NCBI GenBank assembly: GCA_017527675.1
Contig: JAFXPU010000004.1
Coordinates: 20,439-84,438, forward strand
Direction: 5' to 3'
Length of the DNA stretch: 64,000 bases
Source: Bacilli bacterium
GTDB taxonomy: Bacteria > Bacillota_I > Bacilli_A > RF39 > UBA660
A program made the translations under genes and the position numbers. Under the pieces are notes generated by a model. The model made no database searches. It saw nothing but the letters and a program-made list of their open reading frames with translations, and had not been told where the DNA came from. Positions 8,372 to 17,010 of this stretch are shown piece by piece (the first letter of the stretch is position 1; each line of letters opens with the position of its first letter).

Positions 8372-10486
8372 ATGATGAGTGTATTAGAATACGCTGAAGA
8401 TGTAGGTAGAAGTGTTGAACAAATCTTAACTAAATGTCGTGAATTAAAATTAAATGTATCTAATGAAGATGATGAATTAAATGAAGAAGCTATCACAGAA
8501 TTAGATTATTTTTTCACAGGTGATAATGCTGAGGATTTAGATGAAGCTACTGAAGACATCGAAGACGAATTAGAAGATCAATTAATTGAAAAAGAGAATA
8601 AAAAGATTAATGATTTAACTCGTGATAATCATAAAAAGCAAACTATAAATAAAGTTCAAAATAACAAAAAGGAACTAGCTAAAAAGAAAAAGGAAATGTA
8701 TAAGAGTAAAGAAAAACTTACTTCTAATGTTCCAGTTGAAAATAAAAATGTTATTATCTATAAAGATAATTTAACTATTGGCAATTTAGCTAAAGAGTTA
8801 GGCGTAACACCAGCTGAATTAATTAAAAAGTTATTTTCATTAGGCGTTTTAGCTACCGTTAATAATGTTATTGATTTTGATAATGCTTCTTTACTAGTTA
8901 TGGAATATGGTAAAGAAATTCAAAGAGAACAAGAAATAAATGAAGCTAATTTTGAAGATTTTGAAATAGTTGATGATGAAACTTCATTAATTAAAAGACC
9001 ACCAGTTGTCACTATTATGGGACATGTTGATCACGGTAAAACAACATTACTAGATACTATTCGTAAGACTAATGTTGCTTTAGGTGAAGCAGGTGGTATT
9101 ACTCAAGCAATAAGTGCTTATCAAGTTACTTGCAATGGTGAATTAATTACCTTTATTGATACTCCAGGACATGCTGCATTTACGGAAATGCGTGCACGTG
9201 GGGCATCAATTACCGATATTGTTATTATAATAGTAGCTGCTGATGATGGTGTTATGCCACAAACCAAAGAAGCTATTGATCATGCTAAGGCTGCTAATGT
9301 TCCAATTATTGTAGCTATTAATAAAATTGATAAACCTGATGCTAATCCAGATCGTGTTATGACTGAGTTAGCTGAATATGGTTTAACTCCAGATGAATGG
9401 GGTGGAGATAATATATTTGTTAAAATATCAGCAAAAACTGGTGAAGGTATAGATAAATTACTTGAAAATATCTTACTTGTTGCTGAGATGGAAGAATATA
9501 AAGCTAATCCAAATCGTTATGCATCTGGTTCAGTTGTTGAATCAAGACTTGATAAACAAGTTGGCCCAATTGTTACAATGCTAATTCAAAATGGTACTTT
9601 AAGATTAGGTGATCCAATTGTTGTTGGTAATGCCTTTGGTAAAGTAAGAACAATGAAAAATGATTTAGGTGAAGAAATAATTGAGGCTAAACCATCTACA
9701 CCAGTAGAAATTACCGGTTTAAATGAAACTCCATCAGCTGGTGATAAATTTATGGCATTTGAAACTGAAAAACAAGCTCGTCAAATAGGCGAAACTCGTA
9801 AAGATGAAGCACGTTTAAAACAAAATGCTAAATCAAGTTTATCTTTAGAAGATATTTTTGCTAAAATTCAAGATGGTGTTAAAGAAATAAATGTAATTAT
9901 TAAGGCTGATGTTAATGGTTCAGCTGAAGCCGTTAAAAATAGTTTTGAAAAAATTGATGTTGAAGGTGTTAAAGTAAAAGTTATTAGAAGTAGTGTTGGG
10001 GCTATAACAGAAAGTGATATAGTTTTAGCTCAAGCTTCTAATGCTATTATGGTTGGATTTAATGTTCGTCCAAATAATGCAATTAAAGAGTATGCTAAAG
10101 AATGTGGCGTAGAAATAAGATTATATGACATTATCTATAAAGCAGTTGAAGAAATGGAAGCAGCTATGAAAGGTATGCTTGATCCAGAATATGAAGAAAA
10201 AATTACTGGTGATGCTGAAGTACGTCAATTATTTAAATTCTCTAAAGTTGGAACTATTGCTGGTTCATATGTTAATGATGGAGTTATTAAAAATAATTCT
10301 AAAGCCCGTGTTATTCGTGATGGTGTAACTGTTTACGATGGTCAAATAGGTTCTGTACAAAGAGAAAAAGAAGCTGTAAAAGAAGTTAAAAAAGGTCTTG
10401 AGTGTGGTATTACAATTAGCAATTTTAATGATTTAAGAGTTAATGATATTATTGAAACTTACGAAATGGTAGAAATTAAAAGATAA
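8372..10486 (+). CDS. infB: Translation initiation factor IF-2
   Basis: 704 residues from the ATG at 8372, with AGGTG 6 nt upstream; an earlier in-frame GTG at 8363 overlaps that ribosome site. An IF2_N-like segment begins the protein ([19 protein letters not shown]), and a second lies near 130-180 after a Lys-rich linker. The GTPase has GHVDHGKT at about 215-222, DTPGH, and NKID. Domains II, III and the C-terminal fMet-tRNA-binding domain follow. IF-2 places initiator tRNA on the 30S subunit. It is shorter than many IF-2 proteins because the linker is short. Confidence 0.96.
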   Translation: MMSVLEYAEDVGRSVEQILTKCRELKLNVSNEDDELNEEAITELDYFFTGDNAEDLDEATEDIEDELEDQLIEKENKKINDLTRDNHKKQTINKVQNNKKELAKKKKEMYKSKEKLTSNVPVENKNVIIYKDNLTIGNLAKELGVTPAELIKKLFSLGVLATVNNVIDFDNASLLVMEYGKEIQREQEINEANFEDFEIVDDETSLIKRPPVVTIMGHVDHGKTTLLDTIRKTNVALGEAGGITQAISAYQVTCNGELITFIDTPGHAAFTEMRARGASITDIVIIIVAADDGVMPQTKEAIDHAKAANVPIIVAINKIDKPDANPDRVMTELAEYGLTPDEWGGDNIFVKISAKTGEGIDKLLENILLVAEMEEYKANPNRYASGSVVESRLDKQVGPIVTMLIQNGTLRLGDPIVVGNAFGKVRTMKNDLGEEIIEAKPSTPVEITGLNETPSAGDKFMAFETEKQARQIGETRKDEARLKQNAKSSLSLEDIFAKIQDGVKEINVIIKADVNGSAEAVKNSFEKIDVEGVKVKVIRSSVGAITESDIVLAQASNAIMVGFNVRPNNAIKEYAKECGVEIRLYDIIYKAVEEMEAAMKGMLDPEYEEKITGDAEVRQLFKFSKVGTIAGSYVNDGVIKNNSKARVIRDGVTVYDGQIGSVQREKEAVKEVKKGLECGITISNFNDLRVNDIIETYEMVEIKR

Positions 10487-10833
10487 TGAATACAATTAAA
10501 TTAGAAAGAATTAATAACAATATTCTTCGTGAATTAAGTTATATTTTTGCAAATGATGTTGCCGATCATAATATAAAATATGTTACAGTTACAGCAGTTA
10601 AAACATCAAATGATTTATCATATGCTAAAGTATACATTACAATACTAAATGAAGAGTATAAAACTGAAACTTTAAAAGCGTTAAAATCTGCTAAAGGTTA
10701 TATTAAAAAGGAATTAGCTCATCGTATTGAATTAAGACAAATTCCTGATTTAGATTTTGTTTATGATGATTCAATTGAACATGGTAATTCAATTGAAAAA
10801 ATTATAAAAGAGATAAATAAAAAAGCTAATTAG
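10486..10833 (+). CDS. rbfA: Ribosome-binding factor A
   Basis: 115 residues, the usual size. The family pattern is clear: LERINNNILRELSYIF at the start, YVTVTAVKTSNDLSYAKVYI in the middle, and LAHRIELRQIPDLDFVYDDS near the end. RbfA binds the 30S subunit and helps 16S rRNA 5' processing and cold adaptation. Its ATG overlaps the infB stop (TAATG), so the two are translationally coupled. It is the last gene of the operon and ends in a terminator hairpin that includes its stop codon. Confidence 0.95.
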   Translation: MNTIKLERINNNILRELSYIFANDVADHNIKYVTVTAVKTSNDLSYAKVYITILNEEYKTETLKALKSAKGYIKKELAHRIELRQIPDLDFVYDDSIEHGNSIEKIIKEINKKAN

Positions 10834-10853
10834 AAATAATAATTAGCTTTTTA
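10821..10853. terminator. Bidirectional terminator after rbfA
   Basis: AAAAGCTAATTA (10821-10832) pairs with TAATTAGCTTTT (10840-10851). A and T runs on both sides suit the convergent rbfA and transglutaminase-like genes. Confidence 0.8.
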
Positions 10854-11789
10854 TTTTGCTTCTATAAATATATTTTCATCAAATTGATGTTCAACACTAT
10901 CTAATTCCAATAATTTATCTTTATCAATTAAGAAATATTCATGAATTAATAATTGGTCACCAGTATTAGTTACGGGATCATCCCAAGTAACATCTAGATT
11001 TAACCATTTTTTATCAAGATAAACTAAATTCCAAACATGTAATTTAGCTGCTACTCGAATATTTTTAATACCTAACTTATCTAGGTATAAAGCCATAATA
11101 TCTGAATAACCGCCACATAAAGCAGTTTTATTATGAGTGATACCATAAGCTGTATGTGATGGACTATCTTTATATTTAGGATTATTAACATCCCCGGCAC
11201 GTTCAGAATCATAGACAGTATAATCAATTATGTAATCATGGAATAATAATATTTTATGATAATCATCCATATCCTCGGTAATGTTTTCTTTAATATAATT
11301 ATCTAAAAAATCATTTACTTCACTAATCATTTCTTTAGTATATAATTTATCAAATTTAATTGTTACTTTACCACGATCATTAGTAATTAAAGTAATATTT
11401 TTATAAGTATTATAAGGACTAACAAAATTATTTAACTCAGACATTATATCTGTGCCACTATCATCAAGTGGTATAATCTTATTTATATCACTTAAACAAT
11501 TTTTATATTTGTTATCACAATAAAAAGTGAATTCATCAATTCCGCTATCTAAAGCAGAATAAAAAATATTTAATAAATCTTGATAATTTTTTGCCATAAA
11601 ATTATCAGTTATTTTAACAAATTTATAATTTTGCTCTTTGGCATATTCATTTGTTTCTAAATATATGTTATTTGATTTAAAGTGAATATAATTGGTATTA
11701 ACATAATCAAGTATTTGTTCACTAAAAACAAGAAAAGTTAATAAAGAAATAATCAGTGTAATACTTAAAAATGTTTTTATTTTTTTCAT
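10851..11789 (-). CDS. Secreted transglutaminase-like protein
   Basis: 312 residues. Residues 1-23 are a signal peptide or membrane anchor (KIKTFLSITLIISLLTFLVF). The C-terminal half is a transglutaminase-like fold: LCGGYSD with Cys225, LHVWN with His251, and LDVTWDDP with Asp266 make the papain-like Cys-His-Asp triad. Bacterial members are usually peptidases or amide-bond-modifying enzymes acting on cell-surface proteins or peptidoglycan peptides. About 180 residues precede the domain and are not recognised. It stands alone on the minus strand; AGAGGTG lies upstream of the ATG. The substrate is unknown. Confidence 0.82.
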   Translation of the reverse strand: MKKIKTFLSITLIISLLTFLVFSEQILDYVNTNYIHFKSNNIYLETNEYAKEQNYKFVKITDNFMAKNYQDLLNIFYSALDSGIDEFTFYCDNKYKNCLSDINKIIPLDDSGTDIMSELNNFVSPYNTYKNITLITNDRGKVTIKFDKLYTKEMISEVNDFLDNYIKENITEDMDDYHKILLFHDYIIDYTVYDSERAGDVNNPKYKDSPSHTAYGITHNKTALCGGYSDIMALYLDKLGIKNIRVAAKLHVWNLVYLDKKWLNLDVTWDDPVTNTGDQLLIHEYFLIDKDKLLELDSVEHQFDENIFIEAK

Positions 11790-11835
11790 ATATTCACCTC
11801 TAGATAATTATATCATGAAACCATCAAAATTATTA

Positions 11836-11862
11836 TAAAAAAAATGTAGTAAACTACATTTC
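11836..11862 (-). terminator. rpsT terminator
   Basis: On the minus strand AATGTAGT, loop TT, ACTACATT, then eight or more T. The stem includes the rpsT stop codon TAG. Confidence 0.8.
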
Positions 11863-12114
11863 ATTAATTTTTTTACTTAAACGTGATTTGTTTCTAGCGC
11901 ATGTATTTTTCTTAACAGCACCTTTTTGAGCAGCTTTATCAATTGCTTTAACAGCAACTTTGTATTTTTCTTCAGCTACTTTTTTATCTTTACTATTTAC
12001 AGCTCTTTCAACATTTTTAACAGCAGTTTTCATAGAAGCTGCATAGTTGTTATTTGATACTTCTTTCTTTTGATTTACTAAAATACGTTTTTTAGCATTT
12101 TTCATGTTTGGCAT
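11854..12114 (-). CDS. rpsT: 30S ribosomal protein S20
   Basis: 86 residues, basic and helical throughout. It begins MPNMKNAKKRILVNQKKEV, the S20 N-terminus, and carries ASMKTAVKNVERAV and KGAVKKNTCARNKSRLSKKI. S20 binds 16S rRNA in the body of the small subunit. It is divergent from gpr, a neighbourhood kept in Bacillus (rpsT next to gpr). GGAGGTG lies just upstream of the ATG. Confidence 0.96.
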   Translation of the reverse strand: MPNMKNAKKRILVNQKKEVSNNNYAASMKTAVKNVERAVNSKDKKVAEEKYKVAVKAIDKAAQKGAVKKNTCARNKSRLSKKINEM

Positions 12115-12214
12115 ATTTTCACCTCCAAGTCATAATACATATTAATTTTAGCAAAAAAACTAATAAAAAGCAAATAAAAACCATAAATTTGTTAAAAATA
12201 TTAGTGGTGATTGC

Positions 12215-13222
12215 ATGAAACATACAGTTGATTTACAAAAATATAATTTAAGAACCGATTTAACTATTGAAAAACTAGAACAAAATAAAATAACTAATTC
12301 TAAAATAAAAAAGAGTAAGTACAAAGATATAATAATTGAAACAGTTAATATAAATGCTAATGATGGCAAAATAATTGATAAAAAAGAAGGTTTATATACT
12401 ACTATTACATTTAATGATACAACTGATTCAGATAATAGAAAAAATTTAGAACATGTTTTAGTAAGGGAATTAAAGCAATATATAAATATTAATAGGGATG
12501 ATTTAGTACTTGTTGTGGGTTTGGGTAATATTTTATCAACGCCTGATTCATTAGGACCAAAAGTAATTGACAAAATAATGGTTACTAATCATTTATATGA
12601 ATTAAATATATGTGATTCAAATTACCAGCGAGTTGCTGCAATTGCACCATCTGTAACAGGTAAAACAGGTATAGAGACCTTTGATCAGATAAAAAGTATA
12701 GTAGATAAAATTAAACCTAAATTAGTTATAGCAATTGATTCTTTAGCTGCATCATCAGTATCTCGTGTTAATAAAACTATTCAAATAACCAATACAGGTA
12801 TTAACCCAGGAAGTGGTATTGGTAACTTTCGAAAAGAAATAAGCTATGAAACTATAAAAATACCAGTTATTGCTATTGGTATACCAACCGTCGTTGATGC
12901 TACATCTATTGTTTTTGATACTTTAAATTATATGTTAAAAAAGTATTCTTTTTCAAAAAATAATATTAATAATAAAAAATATTTATTAACGTACAATAAT
13001 ATTAATTACTTAAATAAAGATACTAAAATTGATACAAAAGATAAGCAAATGTTATTAGGCTTAGTAGGTAAATTAAGTAATGAAGAATTAAAAAAATTAA
13101 TTTATGAAGTATTAAGTCCAATAGGTTATAATTTAATGGTTACAGTAAAAGAAATAGATTTTATTATTGATACTTTTGCAACTGTTTTAGGAAATAGTAT
13201 TAATAAGATTTTTAGTTCGTGA
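12215..13222 (+). CDS. gpr: Germination protease (GPR)
   Basis: 335 residues. GPR is the aspartic-type peptidase that degrades small acid-soluble proteins during spore outgrowth. Recognisable family segments are RTDLTIE near the start, LVVGLGNILSTPDSLGPKV (about 99-117), AIAPSVTGKTGIET, AIDSLAASSVSRVN and TNTGINPGSGIGNFRKEI. Length is near the usual ~370. The pro-peptide is short: only 12 residues precede RTDL. The neighbourhood next to rpsT is conserved in spore formers; spoIIP and lepA, which follow gpr in Bacillus, are not here. Its presence is evidence for a sporulation programme. Confidence 0.9.
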   Translation: MKHTVDLQKYNLRTDLTIEKLEQNKITNSKIKKSKYKDIIIETVNINANDGKIIDKKEGLYTTITFNDTTDSDNRKNLEHVLVRELKQYININRDDLVLVVGLGNILSTPDSLGPKVIDKIMVTNHLYELNICDSNYQRVAAIAPSVTGKTGIETFDQIKSIVDKIKPKLVIAIDSLAASSVSRVNKTIQITNTGINPGSGIGNFRKEISYETIKIPVIAIGIPTVVDATSIVFDTLNYMLKKYSFSKNNINNKKYLLTYNNINYLNKDTKIDTKDKQMLLGLVGKLSNEELKKLIYEVLSPIGYNLMVTVKEIDFIIDTFATVLGNSINKIFSS

Positions 13223-13224
13223 TA

Positions 13225-13253
13225 TTGCTTTTTATAGTCAGTTGTGATAAGAT
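13225..13253 (+). promoter_or_regulatory. Predicted promoter of pseudopilin gene 1
   Basis: TTGCTT (13225-13230), 17-nt spacer, TAAGAT (13248-13253). Its position relative to the TAGGAGG ribosome site matches that of the better promoter ahead of the second copy. Confidence 0.45.
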
Positions 13254-13287
13254 TAAAATGTAAAAGATAAAGGTAGGAGGTAAATAA

Positions 13288-13725
13288 ATGAAAACAAATC
13301 AAAAAGGTTTTACATTAATTGAGTTATTAGCAGTAATCGTTATTTTAGCAGTCATTGCCTTAATTACAACTCCAATTGTATTAGGTATTATCAATGATGC
13401 TAAAGAAGCTTCAAACTTACGTTCAGTAGAAGCATATGCTAAAGCAGTAGAATATGGTGTTATTCAATATGAATATAAAAATAATGGTGAATTACCAACT
13501 TCATATTGTGATATTAAAGACTACGTAAGTTATACTAATACTGATGTAGTATGTAAAGTTACTATTACTTCTGATGTAGCTAATGTTAAAGTAGAAAACT
13601 GTAAGGTAGGAAGTTATACTAAAAACTCATACAAATATGATGGAACTTTAAAAACAGAAAATCGTGGTGCTGAAAAAGAAGCTGAAAAAACATTTGCTAC
13701 AAAGAAACCAGACGAAGATTGTTAA
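13288..13725 (+). CDS. Type IV pilin-like (pseudopilin) protein, tandem copy 1
   Basis: 145 residues. The class III prepilin signal is textbook: MKTNQKG then FTLIELLAVIVILAVIALI, with the G/F cleavage site and Glu5 of the mature protein. It resembles ComGC and GspG-like pseudopilins in its N-terminal helix. The C-terminal domain has three cysteines (YCDIKDYV, VVCKV, VENCKVGSY) and a fourth at the very end. The gene has its own promoter and terminator. The DNA of the first ~215 nt is almost identical to the next gene at 13834, while the middle of the head domain differs. No prepilin peptidase, ATPase or platform protein is in the window. Confidence 0.88.
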   Translation: MKTNQKGFTLIELLAVIVILAVIALITTPIVLGIINDAKEASNLRSVEAYAKAVEYGVIQYEYKNNGELPTSYCDIKDYVSYTNTDVVCKVTITSDVANVKVENCKVGSYTKNSYKYDGTLKTENRGAEKEAEKTFATKKPDEDC

Positions 13726-13732
13726 TATAAGA

Positions 13733-13760
13733 AGTATAGATTAATCTATACTTTTTTTGT
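13733..13760 (+). terminator. Terminator of pseudopilin gene 1
   Basis: AGTATAGATT (13733-13742) pairs with AATCTATACT (13743-13752), followed by seven T. Confidence 0.85.
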
Positions 13761-13769
13761 TTTTTGTTG

Positions 13770-13798
13770 TTGAAAAAAATATAATAATGTGCTACTAT
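13770..13798 (+). promoter_or_regulatory. Predicted promoter of pseudopilin gene 2
   Basis: TTGAAA (13770-13775), 17-nt spacer, TACTAT (13793-13798), followed by an AAAGGTAGGAGG ribosome site shared with copy 1. Confidence 0.6.
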
Positions 13799-13833
13799 TG
13801 TATTGTAAAGAATAAAGGTAGGAGGAATATAAA

Positions 13834-14271
13834 ATGAAAGCAAATCAAAAAGGTTTTACATTAATTGAGTTATTAGCAGTAATCGTTATTTTAGCAGTCA
13901 TTGCCTTAATTACAACTCCAATTGTATTAGGTATTATCAATGATGCTAAAGAGGCTTCAAACTTACGTTCAGTAGAAGCATATGCTAAAGCAGTAGAATA
14001 TGGTGTTATTCAATATGAATATAAAAATAATGGTGAATTACCAACTAAATATTGTCAAATTGCTCCATATGTAAGTTATACTAATACAGAAGTATTATGT
14101 GATGTATCTATCTCTGAAGATGTTGCTAACGTTAAAGTTGAACATTGTAAGGTAGGAAGTTATACTAAAAACTCATATAAATATGATGGAACTTTAAAAA
14201 CAGAAAATCGTGGTGCTGAAAAAGAATCTACAAAAAGTTTCTCTGATGGACCAGATATGTCTGGATGTTAG
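13834..14271 (+). CDS. Type IV pilin-like (pseudopilin) protein, tandem copy 2
   Basis: 145 residues, same length as the preceding copy. The prepilin N-terminus (MKANQKG, then FTLIELLAVIVILAVIALI) and the stretch VEHCKVGSYTKNSYKYDG with what follows are shared. The block from about residue 72 to 95 (KYCQIAPYV, VLCDVSISED) and the C-terminal tail differ from copy 1. The nucleotide identity of the shared blocks, including third positions, suggests recent duplication or gene conversion with divergence concentrated in the exposed domain. It has its own promoter and terminator. The product is presumably processed and exported by a type IV pilus-like or Com machine encoded elsewhere. Confidence 0.88.
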   Translation: MKANQKGFTLIELLAVIVILAVIALITTPIVLGIINDAKEASNLRSVEAYAKAVEYGVIQYEYKNNGELPTKYCQIAPYVSYTNTEVLCDVSISEDVANVKVEHCKVGSYTKNSYKYDGTLKTENRGAEKESTKSFSDGPDMSGC

Positions 14272-14287
14272 TAATAAAATATAATAA

Positions 14288-14317
14288 AAATATAGATTTA
14301 ATCTATATTTTTTTTTG
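14288..14317 (+). terminator. Terminator of pseudopilin gene 2
   Basis: AAATATAGAT (14288-14297), loop TTA, ATCTATATTT (14301-14310), then a T run. Confidence 0.85.
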
Positions 14318-14355
14318 CCTTTTTGGTATAATCTTTAAAGAAATGCGGTGATAAA

Positions 14356-15666
14356 ATGAAAAAACCAGTAGTAGCATTATTAGGAAGACCAAATGTTGGT
14401 AAATCTACATTATTTAATCGCTTAGTAGGTAAAAAAGTATCTATTATTGAAGATACACCAGGTATTACCAGAGATAGAATATATGGAAATGTTACTTTTT
14501 CTAACCAACAATTTCATTTAATTGATACTGGAGGAATTGATCTAGCTAATGAAACATTTAATGATTCTATACGTGCTCAAGCTGAATTAGCTATTGATGA
14601 GGCAGATTTAATATTATTTGTTGTTGATGGTAAAGAAGGCTTAACTTCTAATGATTTTGCTGTGCGCGATATGCTTTTAAAAAGTAATAGAGAAGTGATT
14701 GTAGTAATTAATAAATGTGATTCTAAACTAATCAAAGAACATGAATATGATTTTTATGAATTAGGTTTTGAAACATATTTAAAGGTCAGTGGAGAACAAA
14801 ATGATGGTATTTATGATTTACTTGATATGATTATAGCTAAAATACCAAAATTTAATGAAGAAGTAGAAGATGATATTATTAAGTTCTCTGTAATAGGTAG
14901 ACCTAATGTAGGAAAAAGTAGTTTAGTTAATGCCTTGCTTGACGAAGAAAGAGTAATTGTTTCTAATGAAGCAGGTACTACTCGCGATGCAATTGATACT
15001 AAATTTACTTATCATGGTGAAGATTATATTGTTATTGATACGGCCGGTATGCGCAAAAAAGGAAAAATTTATGAAAGTGTTGAAAAATACTCCTTACTTA
15101 GAAGTATGAAAGCTATTGATAGATCTGATGTATGTTTACTTGTTATTAATGCTGAAGAAGGTATTATAGAACACGATAAACATATAGCATCTTATGCTAT
15201 TGAAGCAGGAAAAGCATTAGTTATTGTAGTTAATAAATGGGACTTAGTAGAAGATAAAGAACAAAGTCAAAAAAAATGGTTAAAAGATATTGAAGCTAAT
15301 TTTCAATTTATGACTTATGCTAAAGTAGTTTTCTTATCAGCCAAAACTAAAAAAAGAATTCATACATTAATGCCTGAGGTATTAACTGCTTATGAAAATA
15401 GTAAAAGAGAAATTAAAACTAGTGTTTTAAATGAGGTAATTCAGGAAGCTTATACTCTAAATCTTCCACCAACTTATAAAGGAAGAAGATTAAAAATCTA
15501 TTTTGCAACTCAAGTGGCTACTCAACCGCCAACATTTAATATTCAAGTAAATAGTAAAGGTTTAGTGCATTTTTCTTATGAAAGATATTTAGAAAATAAA
15601 ATACGTGAGTCTTTTGATTTTACAGGAACTCCAATTGTTATAAATTTTAAAAATAAAGGTGAATAA
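14356..15666 (+). CDS. der: Ribosome-assembly GTPase Der (EngA)
   Basis: 436 residues, the usual length. Two GTPase domains lie in tandem: GRPNVGKSTLFN at about residue 9 with DTPGITRD and NKCD, and GRPNVGKSSLVN at about 179 with DTAGMRKK and NKWD. A KH-like C-terminal domain follows (about 350-436). Der is essential for 50S subunit assembly. GCGGTG lies upstream of the ATG. The SpoVIF-like gene follows 42 nt later. Confidence 0.97.
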   Translation: MKKPVVALLGRPNVGKSTLFNRLVGKKVSIIEDTPGITRDRIYGNVTFSNQQFHLIDTGGIDLANETFNDSIRAQAELAIDEADLILFVVDGKEGLTSNDFAVRDMLLKSNREVIVVINKCDSKLIKEHEYDFYELGFETYLKVSGEQNDGIYDLLDMIIAKIPKFNEEVEDDIIKFSVIGRPNVGKSSLVNALLDEERVIVSNEAGTTRDAIDTKFTYHGEDYIVIDTAGMRKKGKIYESVEKYSLLRSMKAIDRSDVCLLVINAEEGIIEHDKHIASYAIEAGKALVIVVNKWDLVEDKEQSQKKWLKDIEANFQFMTYAKVVFLSAKTKKRIHTLMPEVLTAYENSKREIKTSVLNEVIQEAYTLNLPPTYKGRRLKIYFATQVATQPPTFNIQVNSKGLVHFSYERYLENKIRESFDFTGTPIVINFKNKGE

Positions 15667-15676
15667 CCAAAATAAA

Positions 15677-15718
15677 AAAATCCCATATACTACATTTAGG
15701 AGGTAGTTATGGGATTTT
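15677..15718 (+). promoter_or_regulatory. Hairpin enclosing the ribosome site and start codon of the SpoVIF-like gene
   Basis: AAAATCCCATATACTAC (15677-15693) pairs with GTAGTTATGGGATTTT (15703-15718) with one bulged T. The loop ATTTAGGAG holds most of the Shine-Dalgarno, and the ATG at 15709 lies in the stem. This could repress translation until the stem is melted; it is inferred from complementarity only. Confidence 0.55.
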
Positions 15719-15951
15719 CTGATGGTTTATTTAATCGTATTCAACAAAAAACAAATGTTGATAAAAATACAATAATGGAACTTGCTAGAGAATTACAACA
15801 AAATGATCTAAAAAATGAAAATACTTTAAGGGATGTAATAAGAAAATTAAGTCAAATGACAGGTCGTGATGTAACTGCTGAACAAGAGAATAAAATAATC
15901 AATGCAGTTATAAATGATAATGTACCAAAAGATGTGGATAAGTTTTTTTAA
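15709..15951 (+). CDS. SpoVIF-like sporulation protein
   Basis: 80 residues. The pattern GLFNRIQQKTNVDKNTIMEL, then NENTLRDVIRKLSQMTGRDV and EQENKIINAVINDNVPKDVD, resembles Bacillus SpoVIF (YjcC), a small mother-cell protein needed for late coat assembly and spore resistance. Length matches the family (about 85). The assignment is by pattern recollection and has no catalytic motif to test; gpr and sigK in the same window make a sporulation role plausible. The start codon is buried in a hairpin. The stop is 42 nt from the left end of the IS30-type element. Confidence 0.65.
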   Translation: MGFSDGLFNRIQQKTNVDKNTIMELARELQQNDLKNENTLRDVIRKLSQMTGRDVTAEQENKIINAVINDNVPKDVDKFF

Positions 15952-15993
15952 AACGGCATTATAATATATATTTTTTAAAAACTTAAATTTGCA

Positions 15994-16917
15994 TTTCAAC
16001 CGCACCACTCGGTGTGGTTTTTTGGTACAATAAAAGAGCCCTACCCGGCAAGAAAGAGCTCTATATGAATTATACACAATTAACTGAAAAAAAGAAAGCC
16101 CAAATAAATATTCTATTAGAACAAGGTTTATCAATGAGAAAAGTTGCTGAGATATTAAAAGTTCATCATTCAACCATTTCAAGATATAAGAGAGGAATAT
16201 ATAAAAAAAGAAAAATAAATATAAAAGAAAAATATGAAATATTTATAAAATATTTGTTTGATCATTATGATAGAAGAGATTGCTCTATAGAGGTGTGCAT
16301 ACATAATTTTAAAAGAAGATATAAAGGTGTAAAATGTCCATCTATGCAACAAGTATATAAATGGGTAAAAGAAAATAAAATATTTTTAATAAGAGATAAA
16401 CTATGTTATAAAAAATATAAAAACAAAGGTAAAAAAAGAAAAAATAATATGATGGAATATACAAAATGGAATATGGTAAATAAAACGGTTTTACCAATAA
16501 GATTAAGGCCAAAACATATAGAAGAAAGAAAAGAAATAGGACATTTAGAAATAGATTCAATAATAGGATTAAAGAATCAGCAAGAATCATTAATATCAAT
16601 TGTAGATAGATGTACAAGACGTCTATGGCTTATAAAATCAGAATATAGAAATGAATACTATACAGCTAATTTAATTTATAAATATATTTTAGATAATGAT
16701 ATACATGTTAAATCAATAACAACAGATAATGGATTAGAGTTTAAAGCATTAGGAATAACTGCAAAAAAATTAGGAGTAAAATTATATAAATGTGATCCAT
16801 ATTGTTCATTTCAAAGAGGAACAAATTCATTAGTAAGAAGATGGATACCAAAAATATTTGACTACAAAAGTACTTTTGATATAGAATTAGATTATAAATA
16901 AAGTGGTGCGGTTGAAA
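15994..16917 (+). mobile_element. IS30-family element, degenerate
   Basis: Perfect 16-bp terminal inverted repeats, TTTCAACCGCACCACT at 15994-16009 and AGTGGTGCGGTTGAAA at 16902-16917, bound an element of about 924 bp. Just inside the left end ACCAC-TCGGT-GTGGT plus six T forms a terminator-like hairpin, a common IS device against read-through. I see no convincing target-site duplication. The right end abuts, after one T, the last codons of a surface-protein gene relic (AAGAAAAGAATGAATAA), so the element cuts into that relic. The transposase is damaged (see its entry). Confidence 0.85.
16065..16901 (+). CDS. IS30-family transposase, probably inactive
   Basis: 278 residues from the ATG at 16065. 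An N-terminal helix-turn-helix (LEQGLSMRKVAEILKVHHST) precedes the DDE core: HLEIDSIIG with the first Asp and ITTDNGLEF with the second. The third block reads CSFQRGTNSLVRRWIPK where active relatives have RGTNENxNxLIRR. The segment with the catalytic Glu is missing, as if about four codons were deleted. The protein also ends at ELDYK, short of the usual C-terminal NxxPRK region. I infer loss of activity. The start is weakly supported; an upstream in-frame GTG exists at 16014. Confidence 0.8.
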   Translation: MNYTQLTEKKKAQINILLEQGLSMRKVAEILKVHHSTISRYKRGIYKKRKINIKEKYEIFIKYLFDHYDRRDCSIEVCIHNFKRRYKGVKCPSMQQVYKWVKENKIFLIRDKLCYKKYKNKGKKRKNNMMEYTKWNMVNKTVLPIRLRPKHIEERKEIGHLEIDSIIGLKNQQESLISIVDRCTRRLWLIKSEYRNEYYTANLIYKYILDNDIHVKSITTDNGLEFKALGITAKKLGVKLYKCDPYCSFQRGTNSLVRRWIPKIFDYKSTFDIELDYK

Positions 16918-16918
16918 T

Positions 16919-17004
16919 AAGAAAAGAATGAATAATTAATATTCATTCTTTTTTTATTAAAAAAAGGAAATAGAGAAAAAACAATAATAATATAAGTAGG
17001 AGGT
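16919..17004 (+). repeat. Dispersed leader repeat, copy 1 (ahead of the dinD-like gene)
   Basis: About 86 nt starting in the last codons of a surface-protein gene relic (KKRMNN stop), through the terminator hairpin GAATGAATA-ATTAA-TATTCATTC (16926-16948) and its T run, to the TAGGAGGT ribosome site. It matches copies at 34714-34800 and 63730-63817 apart from one A/G difference near the start in copy 3 and one-base changes in homopolymer runs. Confidence 0.9.
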
Positions 17005-17010
17005 ATTATA

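Noticed and set aside
12160..12573. A 137-codon open frame on the minus strand opposite gpr
   Set aside because: It is antisense to a well-recognised gene, has no ribosome site, and its product is low-complexity hydrophobic sequence typical of shadow frames in AT-rich DNA.
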